NCBI GenBank assembly: GCA_021790305.1
Contig: JAJYED010000004.1
Span: 1-57,351 of the forward strand
From: Microcaldota archaeon
GTDB lineage: Archaea > Micrarchaeota > Micrarchaeia > Micrarchaeales > CABMGC01
Reading direction: 5' to 3'
Length of the DNA: 57,351 nucleotides
The position numbers and the translations under genes are program-made. Shown here piece by piece: positions 16,342 through 24,641 of the stretch. The first letter of the stretch is position 1. Each line of letters starts with the position of its first letter. The notes under the pieces were generated by a model, which made no database searches, was not told where the DNA came from, and saw only the letters and a program-made list of their open reading frames with translations.

Positions 16342-17654
16342 AGATTACATTCCTAGGCGCTGCCGGAGAAGTCGGCAGAAGCTGTATAATGATAGAAGAA
16401 GACGGTACGAGAGTTCTTCTTGACTCGGGCATAAAGCTTGGCAAGAAGATAGAATATCCAGAATTGGATAAGGAGACATTGAAGGGTGTTGATGGGATAG
16501 TGGTGAGCCACGCCCATCTTGACCACAGCGGATACCTTCCGCACATATACTCCATAGGTTATGACAAATACGCATATGCTACGAAGCCTACGTTTGAACT
16601 TACGAATGTGCTTATTAGCGATTATATGCGCATTTCCAATCCTGAAGAGATAACCAAGCAGGGCTTGTCTGCGATGCAGAAGAAGCACAAGATAGTAGAG
16701 TATGGGGAGGAATTCAGGATAAAGAACCTAAGGTTCAGGCTGCTCACTGCAGGGCACATACTCGGCAGCGGGATGGTAGAGGTATCATCTAGCAAGGAGA
16801 AGCTGCTCTATACAGGGGATTTCAACCTCGCTACAAGCAAGCTGCTTGAGCCTGCATCAAACCAGGGTCTTAAGATAGATACCCTTGTTACAGAGAGCAC
16901 GTATAGCGGCAAGGATGATGTGTTCAAACCTGAAAAGGTGACCATGGATTTGATGGTAAACAGTCTGAATGATACGATAACTAGAGGAGGAAAGGCGATA
17001 GTCCCGAGCTTCGCGGTAGGGCGTGCAGAGGAGATACTCCTGCTGCTTGACGATTATATGAAGTCAGGAAGGCTGCAGAAGGTCCCGATACATATCGATG
17101 GCATGATAGGGAAGGCCATGCGCATACACAGGCATAATGTCATATACTGCAGGGACGAGCTGCAGAAGAGGATTCTTATGAATGATGACGATCCGTTCAA
17201 GAGCACGAACTTCAACGTCATAAAGACCAGAGGGGAGCGCAAGAACATAATAAACAGCAGCGAGTCAAGCATAATAGTAACGACAAGCGGCATGCTCACA
17301 GGAGGTCCGGTGATAAACTACCTGCAGTCCCTCGCAAAGGATACAAAGAATAAGCTTATCCTTGTAGGATACCAGGCTGTAGGGACGCCAGGAAGGGAGC
17401 TCTTTGACGGTAAGAAGGAGATACAGATAGAGGATAAGACTATAAAGGTAGGCTTAGAGGTAAATACCTTCCACATCTCTGCCCATGCAGACAGGCCGCA
17501 TCTGGTCAACTTCATAAAGTCCTTGAAGGGCTTGAAGAATGTCTATGCCGTGCATGGAGAAAAAGCTAAAGCAGAAGAATTTGTAGACTATATAAACCAG
17601 GACCACAAGCACAACGCAGTTGCGCCTGAACTTGGTTCTTCTTATAATACCTGA
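16338..17654 (+). CDS. Beta-CASP metallo-beta-lactamase ribonuclease
   Basis: 438 residues. Metallo-beta-lactamase motifs (SHAHLDHSG; LTAGHILGSG; YTGDFN) plus beta-CASP motifs (the TESTYSG/Asp-Glu region, TTSGMLTGGPVINYL, FHISAHAD) define an RNA endo/exonuclease related to CPSF73. There is no N-terminal KH module, so it resembles the shorter archaeal aCPSF-like proteins rather than full aCPSF1. Its likely job is RNA 3'-end formation or decay. The TTG start at 16338 overlaps the coiled-coil gene stop (TTGA) and is preceded by GGTGAT 3 nt upstream. Confidence 0.9.
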   Translation: MKITFLGAAGEVGRSCIMIEEDGTRVLLDSGIKLGKKIEYPELDKETLKGVDGIVVSHAHLDHSGYLPHIYSIGYDKYAYATKPTFELTNVLISDYMRISNPEEITKQGLSAMQKKHKIVEYGEEFRIKNLRFRLLTAGHILGSGMVEVSSSKEKLLYTGDFNLATSKLLEPASNQGLKIDTLVTESTYSGKDDVFKPEKVTMDLMVNSLNDTITRGGKAIVPSFAVGRAEEILLLLDDYMKSGRLQKVPIHIDGMIGKAMRIHRHNVIYCRDELQKRILMNDDDPFKSTNFNVIKTRGERKNIINSSESSIIVTTSGMLTGGPVINYLQSLAKDTKNKLILVGYQAVGTPGRELFDGKKEIQIEDKTIKVGLEVNTFHISAHADRPHLVNFIKSLKGLKNVYAVHGEKAKAEEFVDYINQDHKHNAVAPELGSSYNT

Positions 17655-17655
17655 T

Positions 17656-17877
17656 TTATTCGTATTTGCTTTTCAGGTGTCTTCGGTACAGGATGAATCC
17701 TATTACCAGTATTACCAGTATCACTACTAGAATAACTAGGTTGAATGATTGAGGCAACGGCTGCTGGATTCCCTGCGGCACTGTTATTGTCGGAGCTATT
17801 GGAATTGAGCTTCCTGATGAATTAGGATTTAAAGAACCTGCGGTTCCAAGCACGTAAACGAAGTCCATATGTAGCAT
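17656..17877 (-). CDS. Small membrane-anchored protein
   Basis: 73 residues: a short Ser/Pro/Ile-rich segment, then one long hydrophobic helix (about residues 45-64, VILVVILVILVIGFILY) and a basic tail (RRHLKSKYE). It looks like an externally exposed peptide held by a C-terminal anchor. The stop is 1 nt from the convergent beta-CASP stop. A TATA-like box lies about 25 nt upstream and it diverges from the pilin-like gene. No family recognised. Confidence 0.5.
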   Translation of the reverse strand: MLHMDFVYVLGTAGSLNPNSSGSSIPIAPTITVPQGIQQPLPQSFNLVILVVILVILVIGFILYRRHLKSKYE

Positions 17878-17913
17878 ATTTTAATTGATTACTATTAAAT
17901 AGGTTACATTAAC

Positions 17914-18840
17914 ATGAGACTCCAAAGTGCATTCGAATATCTTATGGTATGGGGCTGGGTAGTCCTGATAATAGCAGTAGTGCTCGTTATGCTCTTTGAG
18001 GAGGGATTGCTGAATCCTCTGAACTTTTACCCCACGGTATATGGGGGTGCTTGCCATGTTATAAGGCCTGATGGCCCTCTCACGACGCAGTTCATAAGCC
18101 TTGCAGGCACTTGCAATGCTGCTTTGCCGCAAAGCGTTGCGGATATGCCGTGCGCATGGCCCAACCTTAACGTGTGTAATCCTAATTTTATGGTTTCAAA
18201 TCTGAATAATTCAATAAATCCATTGACCATCTCGGCGTGGTTCTGGGAACCTCCAAATATAGTTTATGACGGGCAGTCCGTTGGTTATGGAGGGGTGATA
18301 GTAGGATTTAACGGCGTTTATCCAGAGCTTGCAGTAGGTTACAAATCGGGAAGCAATCCTGGATCTTATCTTTGTGGAGGTACGCCCAGCGACATATACT
18401 GCAGTTCGCATAACGCAACTCCGGGGGCATGGAATTATGGAGTCGTTACTATAAGCGATTCCGTGATAAATGTCTATATGAATGGCAAACTGGTAGCATC
18501 AGGTGCAGGAACAGCATTGACTGGAGATAACACGGCATATGTCGGGGTAAATGCCTCCGGGTGCCGCTGCTGGGAGAATTCTGCTGGCCAGTATGAGCCT
18601 TATTACAATAGCGGGTATACTGCAGACGTGCAGATATACAATACAACTCTTTCCTACGGGGACGTAAATGCGCTTTTTGCAGAAGGAATAAACGGTGCCC
18701 CGATAAACCTGAACAATCTTGTCGCATGGTGGCAACTAAATGGCGATTACAACGATTATAGCGGGAACGGGTACAACGGAAATGCCATAAACATATCATC
18801 TACCGGGTCATGGAAGAACACATATGTCGGTAAAAATTGA
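17914..18840 (+). CDS. Type IV pilin-like protein with LamG-like domain
   Basis: 308 residues. The N-terminus MRLQSAFEYLMVWGW has the archaeal class III signal: a very short leader, then Q-S-A-x-E-Y-L and a hydrophobic alpha1 helix (about residues 11-28) used for pilus assembly after prepilin peptidase cleavage. A Cys-rich linker leads to a concanavalin/LamG-like beta-sandwich (LTISAWFW...GVVTISDSVINVYMNGKLVASG...YTADVQIYNTTLS), a fold that usually binds carbohydrate or surfaces. An adhesive minor pilin or archaellum-like tip is plausible. No assembly ATPase lies nearby. The IS element begins 43 nt after the stop. Confidence 0.75.
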   Translation: MRLQSAFEYLMVWGWVVLIIAVVLVMLFEEGLLNPLNFYPTVYGGACHVIRPDGPLTTQFISLAGTCNAALPQSVADMPCAWPNLNVCNPNFMVSNLNNSINPLTISAWFWEPPNIVYDGQSVGYGGVIVGFNGVYPELAVGYKSGSNPGSYLCGGTPSDIYCSSHNATPGAWNYGVVTISDSVINVYMNGKLVASGAGTALTGDNTAYVGVNASGCRCWENSAGQYEPYYNSGYTADVQIYNTTLSYGDVNALFAEGINGAPINLNNLVAWWQLNGDYNDYSGNGYNGNAINISSTGSWKNTYVGKN

Positions 18841-18875
18841 TCGGCGCTCAGAAGAAGAGGTTCGCTTTTTCCTGT

Positions 18876-18883
18876 GTTTGAAG
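18876..18883. repeat. Left 8-bp target-site duplication of the IS
   Basis: GTTTGAAG directly abuts the left IS end and recurs at 19972-19979. Confidence 0.85.
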
Positions 18884-18901
18884 TGGGGTGTCCCATAATT
18901 A

Positions 18902-18944
18902 CTCATAAGTGGCCATGACTGCACTTCAGGCCTGATCTTATGAG
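18902..18944. terminator. Hairpin at the transposase 3' end
   Basis: CTCATAAG (18902-18909) and CTTATGAG (18937-18944) are perfect 8-bp arms, with inner TGGCC/GGCC matches. The hairpin lies immediately after the transposase stop and inside the left IS end. It may end the transposase mRNA or block read-through. Confidence 0.45.
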
Positions 18945-18947
18945 ATT

Positions 18948-19898
18948 TTACGGGATTGTACAGTTATAAAGAAACAACTTTGCGTCGATTTCCTTCTGTA
19001 TCATATCTTTTGTCTTAGAAAAGACAGATTCTCCGAACATCCCTTTGAACTTCCCATATGCTCCTTCCACTATCCATCTTTTTCCAAAACCAGATTTTTT
19101 CTTCCGTTTCTTTTGTTTTGCAATTCTGTACTTCTTACTGAGAGTGGTATGATACCTGCCATGGTGTCCATGACTGTCACTATCTGTGGGCAAGTCAAAC
19201 TGTTCTATTACTGCCTTTCTTCTCTCCCCTCCACACCTTCTGGTCGCGTTTATTCTTACAGGAACTATGCATCTGAAACTATGTTCCTTTCCCAGTTCAT
19301 GAGTCATTTCTGCGTCCCATGCACGGTCTGCAAAAAGAGATTTCATAGGTCCAAATAACGGATCCAATAATATCTTTGTAGGTTTTATGTCGTGTAGGTT
19401 ATCTTTTGTAACTGTTCTAGTTAACACTCTTCCATTGTCTGTATCTACTGCGAAAAAGAGTTTGATCCAGTCCTTTCTTTTGCCATACATCTTCGTACGG
19501 TATTCTCCATCGTTTACCAGTTTTATTCCTGTAGAATCAATCGCGACCTCAATTTTTTCCCCACTTTTGATTGGATGCGTATTGAAATTTACTTCAGTTT
19601 TCAATTTTTTAATTCGTCTCCACAAAGTCCTAAAATTTGGAGTTTCAACCTGAATATTCCTGAGAATATCTCGTATTGCGCCGGAAACCTGCCTGTAACC
19701 AAACCTGAGAAGACATTTCAAAGCAAATCCTGCAAAAACCAATCCGTTCCCATATATGAACGGTCTGCCGATTTTATCTTCATTCAGCTCCTTCACTTCC
19801 CTGCTTTGAATTAACGCTGCAGGTTCTATATACAGTGAAATCTCTCCTCTTCTTACTAACATATTGTTATATTCTTTCCAATTCCTATTCTTTACCAT
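18948..19898 (-). CDS. IS5-family DDE transposase
   Basis: 316 residues from ATG 19898. First Asp in VAIDSTGIKL, second in LFADRAWDAE, and the C-terminal E-x6-K signature in WIVEGAYGKFKGMFG make a DDE active site, all intact. The N-terminal region is helical and DNA-binding-like. A GGCGA motif 5 nt before ATG 19898 supports this start; an in-frame TTG at 19910 is possible. The start lies inside a hairpin (19896-19920). Confidence 0.9.
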   Translation of the reverse strand: MVKNRNWKEYNNMLVRRGEISLYIEPAALIQSREVKELNEDKIGRPFIYGNGLVFAGFALKCLLRFGYRQVSGAIRDILRNIQVETPNFRTLWRRIKKLKTEVNFNTHPIKSGEKIEVAIDSTGIKLVNDGEYRTKMYGKRKDWIKLFFAVDTDNGRVLTRTVTKDNLHDIKPTKILLDPLFGPMKSLFADRAWDAEMTHELGKEHSFRCIVPVRINATRRCGGERRKAVIEQFDLPTDSDSHGHHGRYHTTLSKKYRIAKQKKRKKKSGFGKRWIVEGAYGKFKGMFGESVFSKTKDMIQKEIDAKLFLYNCTIP

Positions 19899-19920
19899 CT
19901 TAGTCGCCAAAACTAAGATG
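19896..19920 (-). promoter_or_regulatory. Hairpin sequestering the transposase start codon
   Basis: On the minus strand CATCTTAG, a 9-nt loop (TTTTGGCGA) and CTAAGATG form a perfect 8-bp stem whose 3' arm contains the ATG, with the ribosome site GGCGA in the loop. The TATA box (19931-19936) predicts initiation near 19907, inside the loop. Only transcripts entering from outside would carry the whole hairpin. Confidence 0.55.
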
Positions 19921-19946
19921 CCCCTAGGGGTTTATACCCCTTGGGG
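19921..19946 (-). promoter_or_regulatory. Transposase promoter between two G/C palindromes
   Basis: CCCCTAGGGG and CCCCTTGGGG flank a TATA element (TATAAA on the minus strand). The flanking blocks could serve as transposase- or repressor-binding sites. Confidence 0.5.
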
Positions 19947-19971
19947 ATTAGTGGAATTATTGGACAACGCA

Positions 19972-19979
19972 GTTTGAAG
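19972..19979. repeat. Right 8-bp target-site duplication of the IS
   Basis: GTTTGAAG directly abuts the right IS end, identical to 18876-18883. Confidence 0.85.
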
Positions 19980-20023
19980 ATAAGATATAAATATCATGAT
20001 ATTCATTTAATTTCCTTGATAGT

Positions 20024-20233
20024 ATGAGAATAAAGGCAAACAAGGCGACTAGATATCACGGGGATGAACTCGGAATAGGAGCACCTGCATTTATAAGCAG
20101 AGATACAGAAGCGACTGACTCCTTTAAATGGGCATATAGGGGAGCTGACGTTGCTTCAAATAATATACCGAGTAAGAAAAATGCCGATTCTAGATTCTCA
20201 GAAGATTACGGCGGAGAGCCGTTGTTTATCTGA
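20024..20233 (+). CDS. Small hydrophilic protein, unknown
   Basis: 69 residues, polar, no membrane helix or known motif (MRIKANKATRYHGDELGIGAP...). A TATA-like GATATAAATATC lies about 36 nt before the ATG and directly right of the IS target site, so the insertion stopped just short of the promoter. The gene ends at the base before the acylphosphatase stop. Reality as a gene is likely but not certain. Confidence 0.5.
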   Translation: MRIKANKATRYHGDELGIGAPAFISRDTEATDSFKWAYRGADVASNNIPSKKNADSRFSEDYGGEPLFI

Positions 20234-20521
20234 TTATCTCTCTATGACAAACTTTTCATAATCGGGGCACTTTGGAAAATTTCCGGAGTGCTCTTCGTAT
20301 CTTTCTATGTGCATTACAGAAGGTCCGTTTTTCATATCGACATTAATCTCCTTCTCAAATTTATCAATTAATTCTTTTTCTGCTATTGCAATTATCCTGA
20401 CGCTTCCGTTCTCCATGTTCCTCACGCTGCCTTTTATGCTGTTCCTAAAGGCCGCTTTCTTTACTAGCCATCTGTATCCTACGCCCTGCACATTGCCATG
20501 GACTATGAGAAGGATCTTCAT
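20234..20521 (-). CDS. acyP: Acylphosphatase
   Basis: 95 residues, full family length. It hydrolyses acyl phosphates such as carbamoyl phosphate. The active-site loop VHGNVQGVGYRW holds the phosphate-binding Arg17, and GSVRNMENGSV holds the catalytic Asn35. The ferredoxin-like fold should be complete. A small cytoplasmic enzyme, divergent from the heat-shock regulator gene. Confidence 0.93.
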   Translation of the reverse strand: MKILLIVHGNVQGVGYRWLVKKAAFRNSIKGSVRNMENGSVRIIAIAEKELIDKFEKEINVDMKNGPSVMHIERYEEHSGNFPKCPDYEKFVIER

Positions 20522-20611
20522 ATGATAATATGTTTTTAATCAGTATTATATAATCTTTATCTTTTTCAAATAAAAGTTGAAATATTACAAATATAAGTTA
20601 GAAAAAAGCAA

Positions 20612-20640
20612 AGATTTATATATTATATATGTACAGTACA
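20612..20640 (+). promoter_or_regulatory. Promoter and candidate operator of the chaperone operon
   Basis: TTTATATA (about 20615-20622) is a strong TATA box about 25 nt before ATG 20644. Overlapping the expected start site is TGTACAGTACA (20630-20640), with perfect 5-bp arms around one central base. This position would let a bound regulator block transcription start. Confidence 0.5.
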
Positions 20641-20643
20641 ATC

Positions 20644-21093
20644 ATGAGCTCTGGAGATAAGATTATTATAAGGACAGTGAGCAGGCCTTCAGGAAAGGAT
20701 GCAGAGGAACTTGTAGATTGGTTCTGCAGGGTCTTCGGCCTATCCGGAGAGAAGGGAGATATAGAGCCTGTGCTGCTGAAAGAGATAATCATTACTAGCG
20801 TTAACGGAGAGGGAACGACGAGCAAGGTTTTGAATGAGAAGCTTGAACTCCCGAGAAGCACCGTGATATACCATCTAAACAGGTTCATATATTCAGGGCT
20901 TGTTGTGCGCAGAGGCAGAAAGTATTATCTGCGTTCCGAGGATATGGAGAGCACGCTTGAGGAGCTGCAGAGCGAGATTGACAGGGAGTTTGGCCGCATG
21001 ATGGAGTTCGCACAGAGGATGGATAGTTTATTTGAGGGTAATTTAGATGCAAGAAACAGAAGATGGAAAGAAAGACGAAAGGGCAGAGCCTGA
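20644..21093 (+). CDS. Winged-helix regulator, likely controls grpE-dnaK-dnaJ
   Basis: 149 residues from ATG 20644, which fits leaderless transcription from the TATA box better than ATG 20629. A winged-helix domain (about residues 35-100) has a clear recognition helix (TSKVLNEKLELPRSTVIYHLNRFIYSGLVVRRGRKYYL), followed by an amphipathic C-terminal helix for dimerisation. It resembles ArsR/Phr-like archaeal regulators. Being first in the operon and overlapping grpE by 47 nt, it probably represses or activates the chaperone genes and itself; this is inference from context. Confidence 0.75.
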   Translation: MSSGDKIIIRTVSRPSGKDAEELVDWFCRVFGLSGEKGDIEPVLLKEIIITSVNGEGTTSKVLNEKLELPRSTVIYHLNRFIYSGLVVRRGRKYYLRSEDMESTLEELQSEIDREFGRMMEFAQRMDSLFEGNLDARNRRWKERRKGRA

Positions 21094-21604
21094 GAAGAAG
21101 GAGACTGCAGAGCAGAGCTCTCCGGAGAAGGAGATAGCTGATCTTAAGGACAGGATGCTCAGGCTTGCTGCTGAATTCGACAACTACAAGAAGCGCGTTG
21201 TCAAGGATCTTGGCGCTTCCTCTGACAAGGGAAAGGCTGAGATAATTGCAAAACTGCTCCCTGTTATAGACGAGTTTGAGCTTGCGATAAGCAATATGGA
21301 TATTAAGCAGGAGCATGCGAAGGGTATCAGTCTGATATACTCGAACTTCATAAGCATACTTAAATCCGCTGGACTCAGGGCACTAGATGTATCTGGAAGG
21401 TACGATCCGTACAAGCAGGAGATAGTTCTTGTGGAAGAGAGCGATGAGGAAGAAGGCACTATAATCGAGGTAGTAAGGAAAGGGTATGCATTCAATGAAA
21501 TAATGCTTAGGCCCGCATCTGTGATAGTCGCGAAGAAGAGGCATGTTGAGCAAACAAAAAACAAAGAAGAAAACAAAGAGGAAAATAAGAAAGATGGTGA
21601 ATGA
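21047..21604 (+). CDS. grpE: Nucleotide exchange factor GrpE
   Basis: 185 residues. It releases ADP from DnaK. After a charged disordered N-terminus (about 25 residues) comes the long dimerising helix ([23 protein letters not shown]) and the beta-domain signature ([13 protein letters not shown]...[28 protein letters not shown]). The C-terminal Lys/Glu tail is longer than usual. The start overlaps the regulator by 47 nt; the stop is 1 nt before the dnaK ATG. Confidence 0.94.
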   Translation: MQETEDGKKDERAEPEKKETAEQSSPEKEIADLKDRMLRLAAEFDNYKKRVVKDLGASSDKGKAEIIAKLLPVIDEFELAISNMDIKQEHAKGISLIYSNFISILKSAGLRALDVSGRYDPYKQEIVLVEESDEEEGTIIEVVRKGYAFNEIMLRPASVIVAKKRHVEQTKNKEENKEENKKDGE

Positions 21605-21605
21605 T

Positions 21606-23459
21606 ATGAAAATTATTGGAATAGATCTTGGAACGAGCAACAGTGCTGCAGCAGTACTTGAAGGAGGAAGACCGGTCCTGATACCAAGCGCAGAAGGGAC
21701 CTCGCTTTATGGAAAGTCCTTCCCAAGCTATGTCGCATTTACAAAGGATGGGCAGAGACTTGTCGGAGAGCCTGCAAGGAGGCAGGCTGTAGCAAATCCG
21801 GAAGGGACCGTAGCTGCATTCAAGAGGAAGATGGGTACCGATTTCAAATACGAGATATTCGGTAAGAAGTACTCGCCCCAGGAATTGTCGGCTGCAATAT
21901 TGCAGAAGATAAAGAAGGATGCTGAAGCCTTCCTCGGGGAGGAGGTTATAAAGGCAGTGATAACGGTGCCTGCATACTTTGACGACAACCAGAGGCAGGC
22001 AACAAAGGATGCTGGAGAGATTGCAGGCCTTGAAGTGATAAGGCTTGTCAATGAACCTACAGCTGCTTCTCTTGCATACGGGATAGATAAGGGAGCCAAA
22101 GAGGCGAAGATACTGGTATACGACTTTGGAGGAGGAACGCTTGACGTAACCATAATGGAATTTGGCGGCGGTGTTTTTGAGGTAAAGGCTACAAGCGGAG
22201 ACACCCATCTTGGAGGAACAGATATGGATAATGCAATAGTTGAATTCCTCCTTGCCGAGATAAAGAAGAGCACAGGAGCAGATGTTTCGAAGGACAAGCA
22301 GGCAGTGCAGAGAGTCAGAGAGGCTGGAGAGCGTGCAAAGATAGAACTCTCTACCACAGTTTCGACAGACATAAACCTTCCCTTCCTTGCGATGGGTGCT
22401 AACAACACTCCTGTTAACTTCTCGTACCAGATGAGCAGGGCGAAGCTCGAAGAGATAGTCATACAGATAGTAGAGAGGACGACGAAGCCGGTAATGCAGG
22501 CCATGAAGGATGCGAAGCTTGAGCCAAAGGACATAGACAAGGTAATACTTGTCGGCGGCCCAACAAGGATGCCCATAGTGCAGAGATATATAGAACAGCT
22601 GCTTGGGAAGAAGATAGAGCGCGGCGTTGATCCTATGGAAGCGGTAGCTTTCGGCGCGGCCATACAGGCAGGAGTGCTTACAGGTGAGGTAAAGGATGTC
22701 GTTCTTCTCGACGTTACTCCGCTATCCCTTGGGCTTGAGACCATGGGAGGGGTGATGACCAAGATCATAGACAGGAATACGACAATACCTGTCAAGAGAT
22801 CCCAGATATTCACAACTGCAGAGGATAACCAGCCTACGGTAGACATACACATACTGCAGGGAGAAAGGAGCATTGCAAAAGACAATATAGAGCTTGGCAG
22901 ATTCGAGCTCACAGGTCTTCCTCCAGCAAGAAGAGGAACGCCGCAGATAGAGGTTACCTTCGACATAGATGCAAACGGGATACTCCACGTCCATGCAAAG
23001 GATAAGGCAACAGGAAAAGAGCAATCCATGCAGGTAATGGCACCTAACAAGATGAACAGGGATGATATTGAGACGAAGATAAAGGAGGCTGAGCAGAACG
23101 CAGAGCAGGATAAGGAGCTGCTTGAAAAGATACAGCTCAAGAATGACGCCGAGTCCATCATATACACTACTGACAGAGCGCTGAAGGATTACAAGGATAA
23201 GATACCTGCTGACGTATCTGACAGCATAAGCAACTTGAAGAATGAGCTTGAGGATGCGGTAAAGAAAGAGGATTATCAGGGAATAAAGGACGGGCTTGAC
23301 AAGCTCAGGGAGGAGCTCCAGAAGATAGGCGGAAGCATGTATGGGCAGGGAGCTGGAGGAGAACCTGGACCAGAAGCTGCGCCTGGCCCTGGTCCCGGTC
23401 CTGATGCAGGAGAGGGAGGAGATGGAAGCGTAGATGCGGATTTCAAAGTGCAGAAATAG
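21606..23459 (+). CDS. dnaK: Chaperone DnaK (Hsp70)
   Basis: 617 residues from ATG 21606, chosen because GGTGA lies 5 nt upstream and the protein then begins [13 protein letters not shown] as in all DnaK. Hsp70 signatures are present: [33 protein letters not shown] and [11 protein letters not shown], followed by the substrate-binding domain ([28 protein letters not shown]). The C-terminus is a Gly/Pro-rich tail (PGPGPGP) instead of the usual EEVD-like end. Archaeal dnaK operons are considered of bacterial origin. Confidence 0.97.
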   Translation: MKIIGIDLGTSNSAAAVLEGGRPVLIPSAEGTSLYGKSFPSYVAFTKDGQRLVGEPARRQAVANPEGTVAAFKRKMGTDFKYEIFGKKYSPQELSAAILQKIKKDAEAFLGEEVIKAVITVPAYFDDNQRQATKDAGEIAGLEVIRLVNEPTAASLAYGIDKGAKEAKILVYDFGGGTLDVTIMEFGGGVFEVKATSGDTHLGGTDMDNAIVEFLLAEIKKSTGADVSKDKQAVQRVREAGERAKIELSTTVSTDINLPFLAMGANNTPVNFSYQMSRAKLEEIVIQIVERTTKPVMQAMKDAKLEPKDIDKVILVGGPTRMPIVQRYIEQLLGKKIERGVDPMEAVAFGAAIQAGVLTGEVKDVVLLDVTPLSLGLETMGGVMTKIIDRNTTIPVKRSQIFTTAEDNQPTVDIHILQGERSIAKDNIELGRFELTGLPPARRGTPQIEVTFDIDANGILHVHAKDKATGKEQSMQVMAPNKMNRDDIETKIKEAEQNAEQDKELLEKIQLKNDAESIIYTTDRALKDYKDKIPADVSDSISNLKNELEDAVKKEDYQGIKDGLDKLREELQKIGGSMYGQGAGGEPGPEAAPGPGPGPDAGEGGDGSVDADFKVQK

Positions 23460-23468
23460 GGTTGAACG

Positions 23469-24593
23469 ATGGCAAAGGATTACTATAGCATTCTCGGAGT
23501 TCCAAAGAACGCTAGCCAAGCCCAGATAAAGGAGGCTTACAGGAAGCTTGTGCTGAAGAACCACCCTGACATAAACAAGAACGATGAAGCCAAGACCAAG
23601 ATGCAGGAGATAAACGAGGCTTATGCGGTCCTTGGAAACGAGGAGAAGCGCAAGCAGTATGATACATATGGTCCGGAGATGTTCAACAGGCAGTTCTCCC
23701 AAGAGGACATATTCAGGGGCATGAACTTTGAAGATATTATAAGGGATATGGGCCTCAACATAAACTTCGGCGGCTTCGGATCTGAAGACCTTTTCGGCAG
23801 CTTCTTTGGAGGACCTAGGCAGAACAGGGATGTTGGACAGAGCATATTATACAGGATGGACCTTACGCTGGAAGAGATAGCAAGAGGTACAAAGAAGAAG
23901 ATAACAATAAAGCATCTAAAGAGGTGCTCCCGCTGCTCCGGAGCAGGAGGAGAGCCAGGTTCAAAGCCCGTAAAGTGCCCAAGGTGTAAGGGCACAGGGT
24001 ACATAAGCAGGCAGCAGCGCTCGATGTTTGGCAGCATAAACACCGTTACCCCTTGTGAAGATTGCGGGGGAGCTGGAAAATACTATGACAAGGTATGCAA
24101 AGTATGCTCAGGAAAAGGAGGGGTCCTTGCATCTGAGAATGTCGAGGTTTCCATTCCTTCCGGAGTTACCCATGGGATGAGGCTGCGCCTTGAAGGCATG
24201 GGAGATTTTGGAAAGGATGGAAATGGAGACCTTTACATAGAGATAAGAGAGCTTGGTCATCGCATTTTCAAGAGGAGCGGGGATACGGTCATGGTTGATG
24301 TAAAGGTACCGTTTTACATAGCGGCACTTGGAGGAGGCGTATCCGTTCCGACGCTCTTGCATGGAAATAAGGAGATTGAGATAGAAAAAGGTACGCAGCA
24401 GGGAAAGAAGATATTCCTCAAGGACGAGGGGATTAAGAGATTCAATGGAAGTGCGATAGGAGAGGAGATAGCAGTAGTGAATATAGAGATACCTAAAGAG
24501 CTGACAAAGGAGGAAAGGGAGCTTATGGAAAAGCTCAAGGAGCTTGGGGAGCAGCATAAAGATGGCTCTAAGAAAAGGTTCGGCTTGTTCTGA
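23469..24593 (+). CDS. dnaJ: Co-chaperone DnaJ (Hsp40)
   Basis: 374 residues, complete class I DnaJ. J domain with HPD at residues 32-34; Gly/Phe-rich linker (residues 90-120); four zinc repeats [24 protein letters not shown] and CKVCSGKG; C-terminal beta domains binding unfolded substrate. It stimulates DnaK ATPase. Nine nt separate it from dnaK, so it is co-transcribed. It closes the operon. Confidence 0.97.
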   Translation: MAKDYYSILGVPKNASQAQIKEAYRKLVLKNHPDINKNDEAKTKMQEINEAYAVLGNEEKRKQYDTYGPEMFNRQFSQEDIFRGMNFEDIIRDMGLNINFGGFGSEDLFGSFFGGPRQNRDVGQSILYRMDLTLEEIARGTKKKITIKHLKRCSRCSGAGGEPGSKPVKCPRCKGTGYISRQQRSMFGSINTVTPCEDCGGAGKYYDKVCKVCSGKGGVLASENVEVSIPSGVTHGMRLRLEGMGDFGKDGNGDLYIEIRELGHRIFKRSGDTVMVDVKVPFYIAALGGGVSVPTLLHGNKEIEIEKGTQQGKKIFLKDEGIKRFNGSAIGEEIAVVNIEIPKELTKEERELMEKLKELGEQHKDGSKKRFGLF

Positions 24594-24641
24594 GTAGTGC
24601 GATACCTATTTAAAATTGGGATTTCAGATATATTCGATATT

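Larger units (their letters stand above)
18884..19971 (-). mobile_element. Complete IS5-family (ISH1-like) insertion sequence, 1088 bp
   Basis: Both ends are visible. The left end reads TGGGGTGTCCCATAATTAC; the right end in reverse complement reads TGCGTTGTCCAATAATTCC, so the terminal repeats match at 15 of 19 positions. The element is flanked by the direct repeat GTTTGAAG. One transposase fills it. An 8-bp duplication and about 1.1 kb length fit the ISH1 subgroup of IS5. It lies between the pilin-like gene and the promoter of the 20024 gene, interrupting no ORF. Intact ends, duplication and ORF indicate a recent insertion. Confidence 0.9.

Noticed and set aside
21728-23167. 479-codon open frame antisense to dnaK
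   Set aside because: It lies wholly opposite an intact, strongly conserved dnaK; low-complexity Ser/Ile composition.
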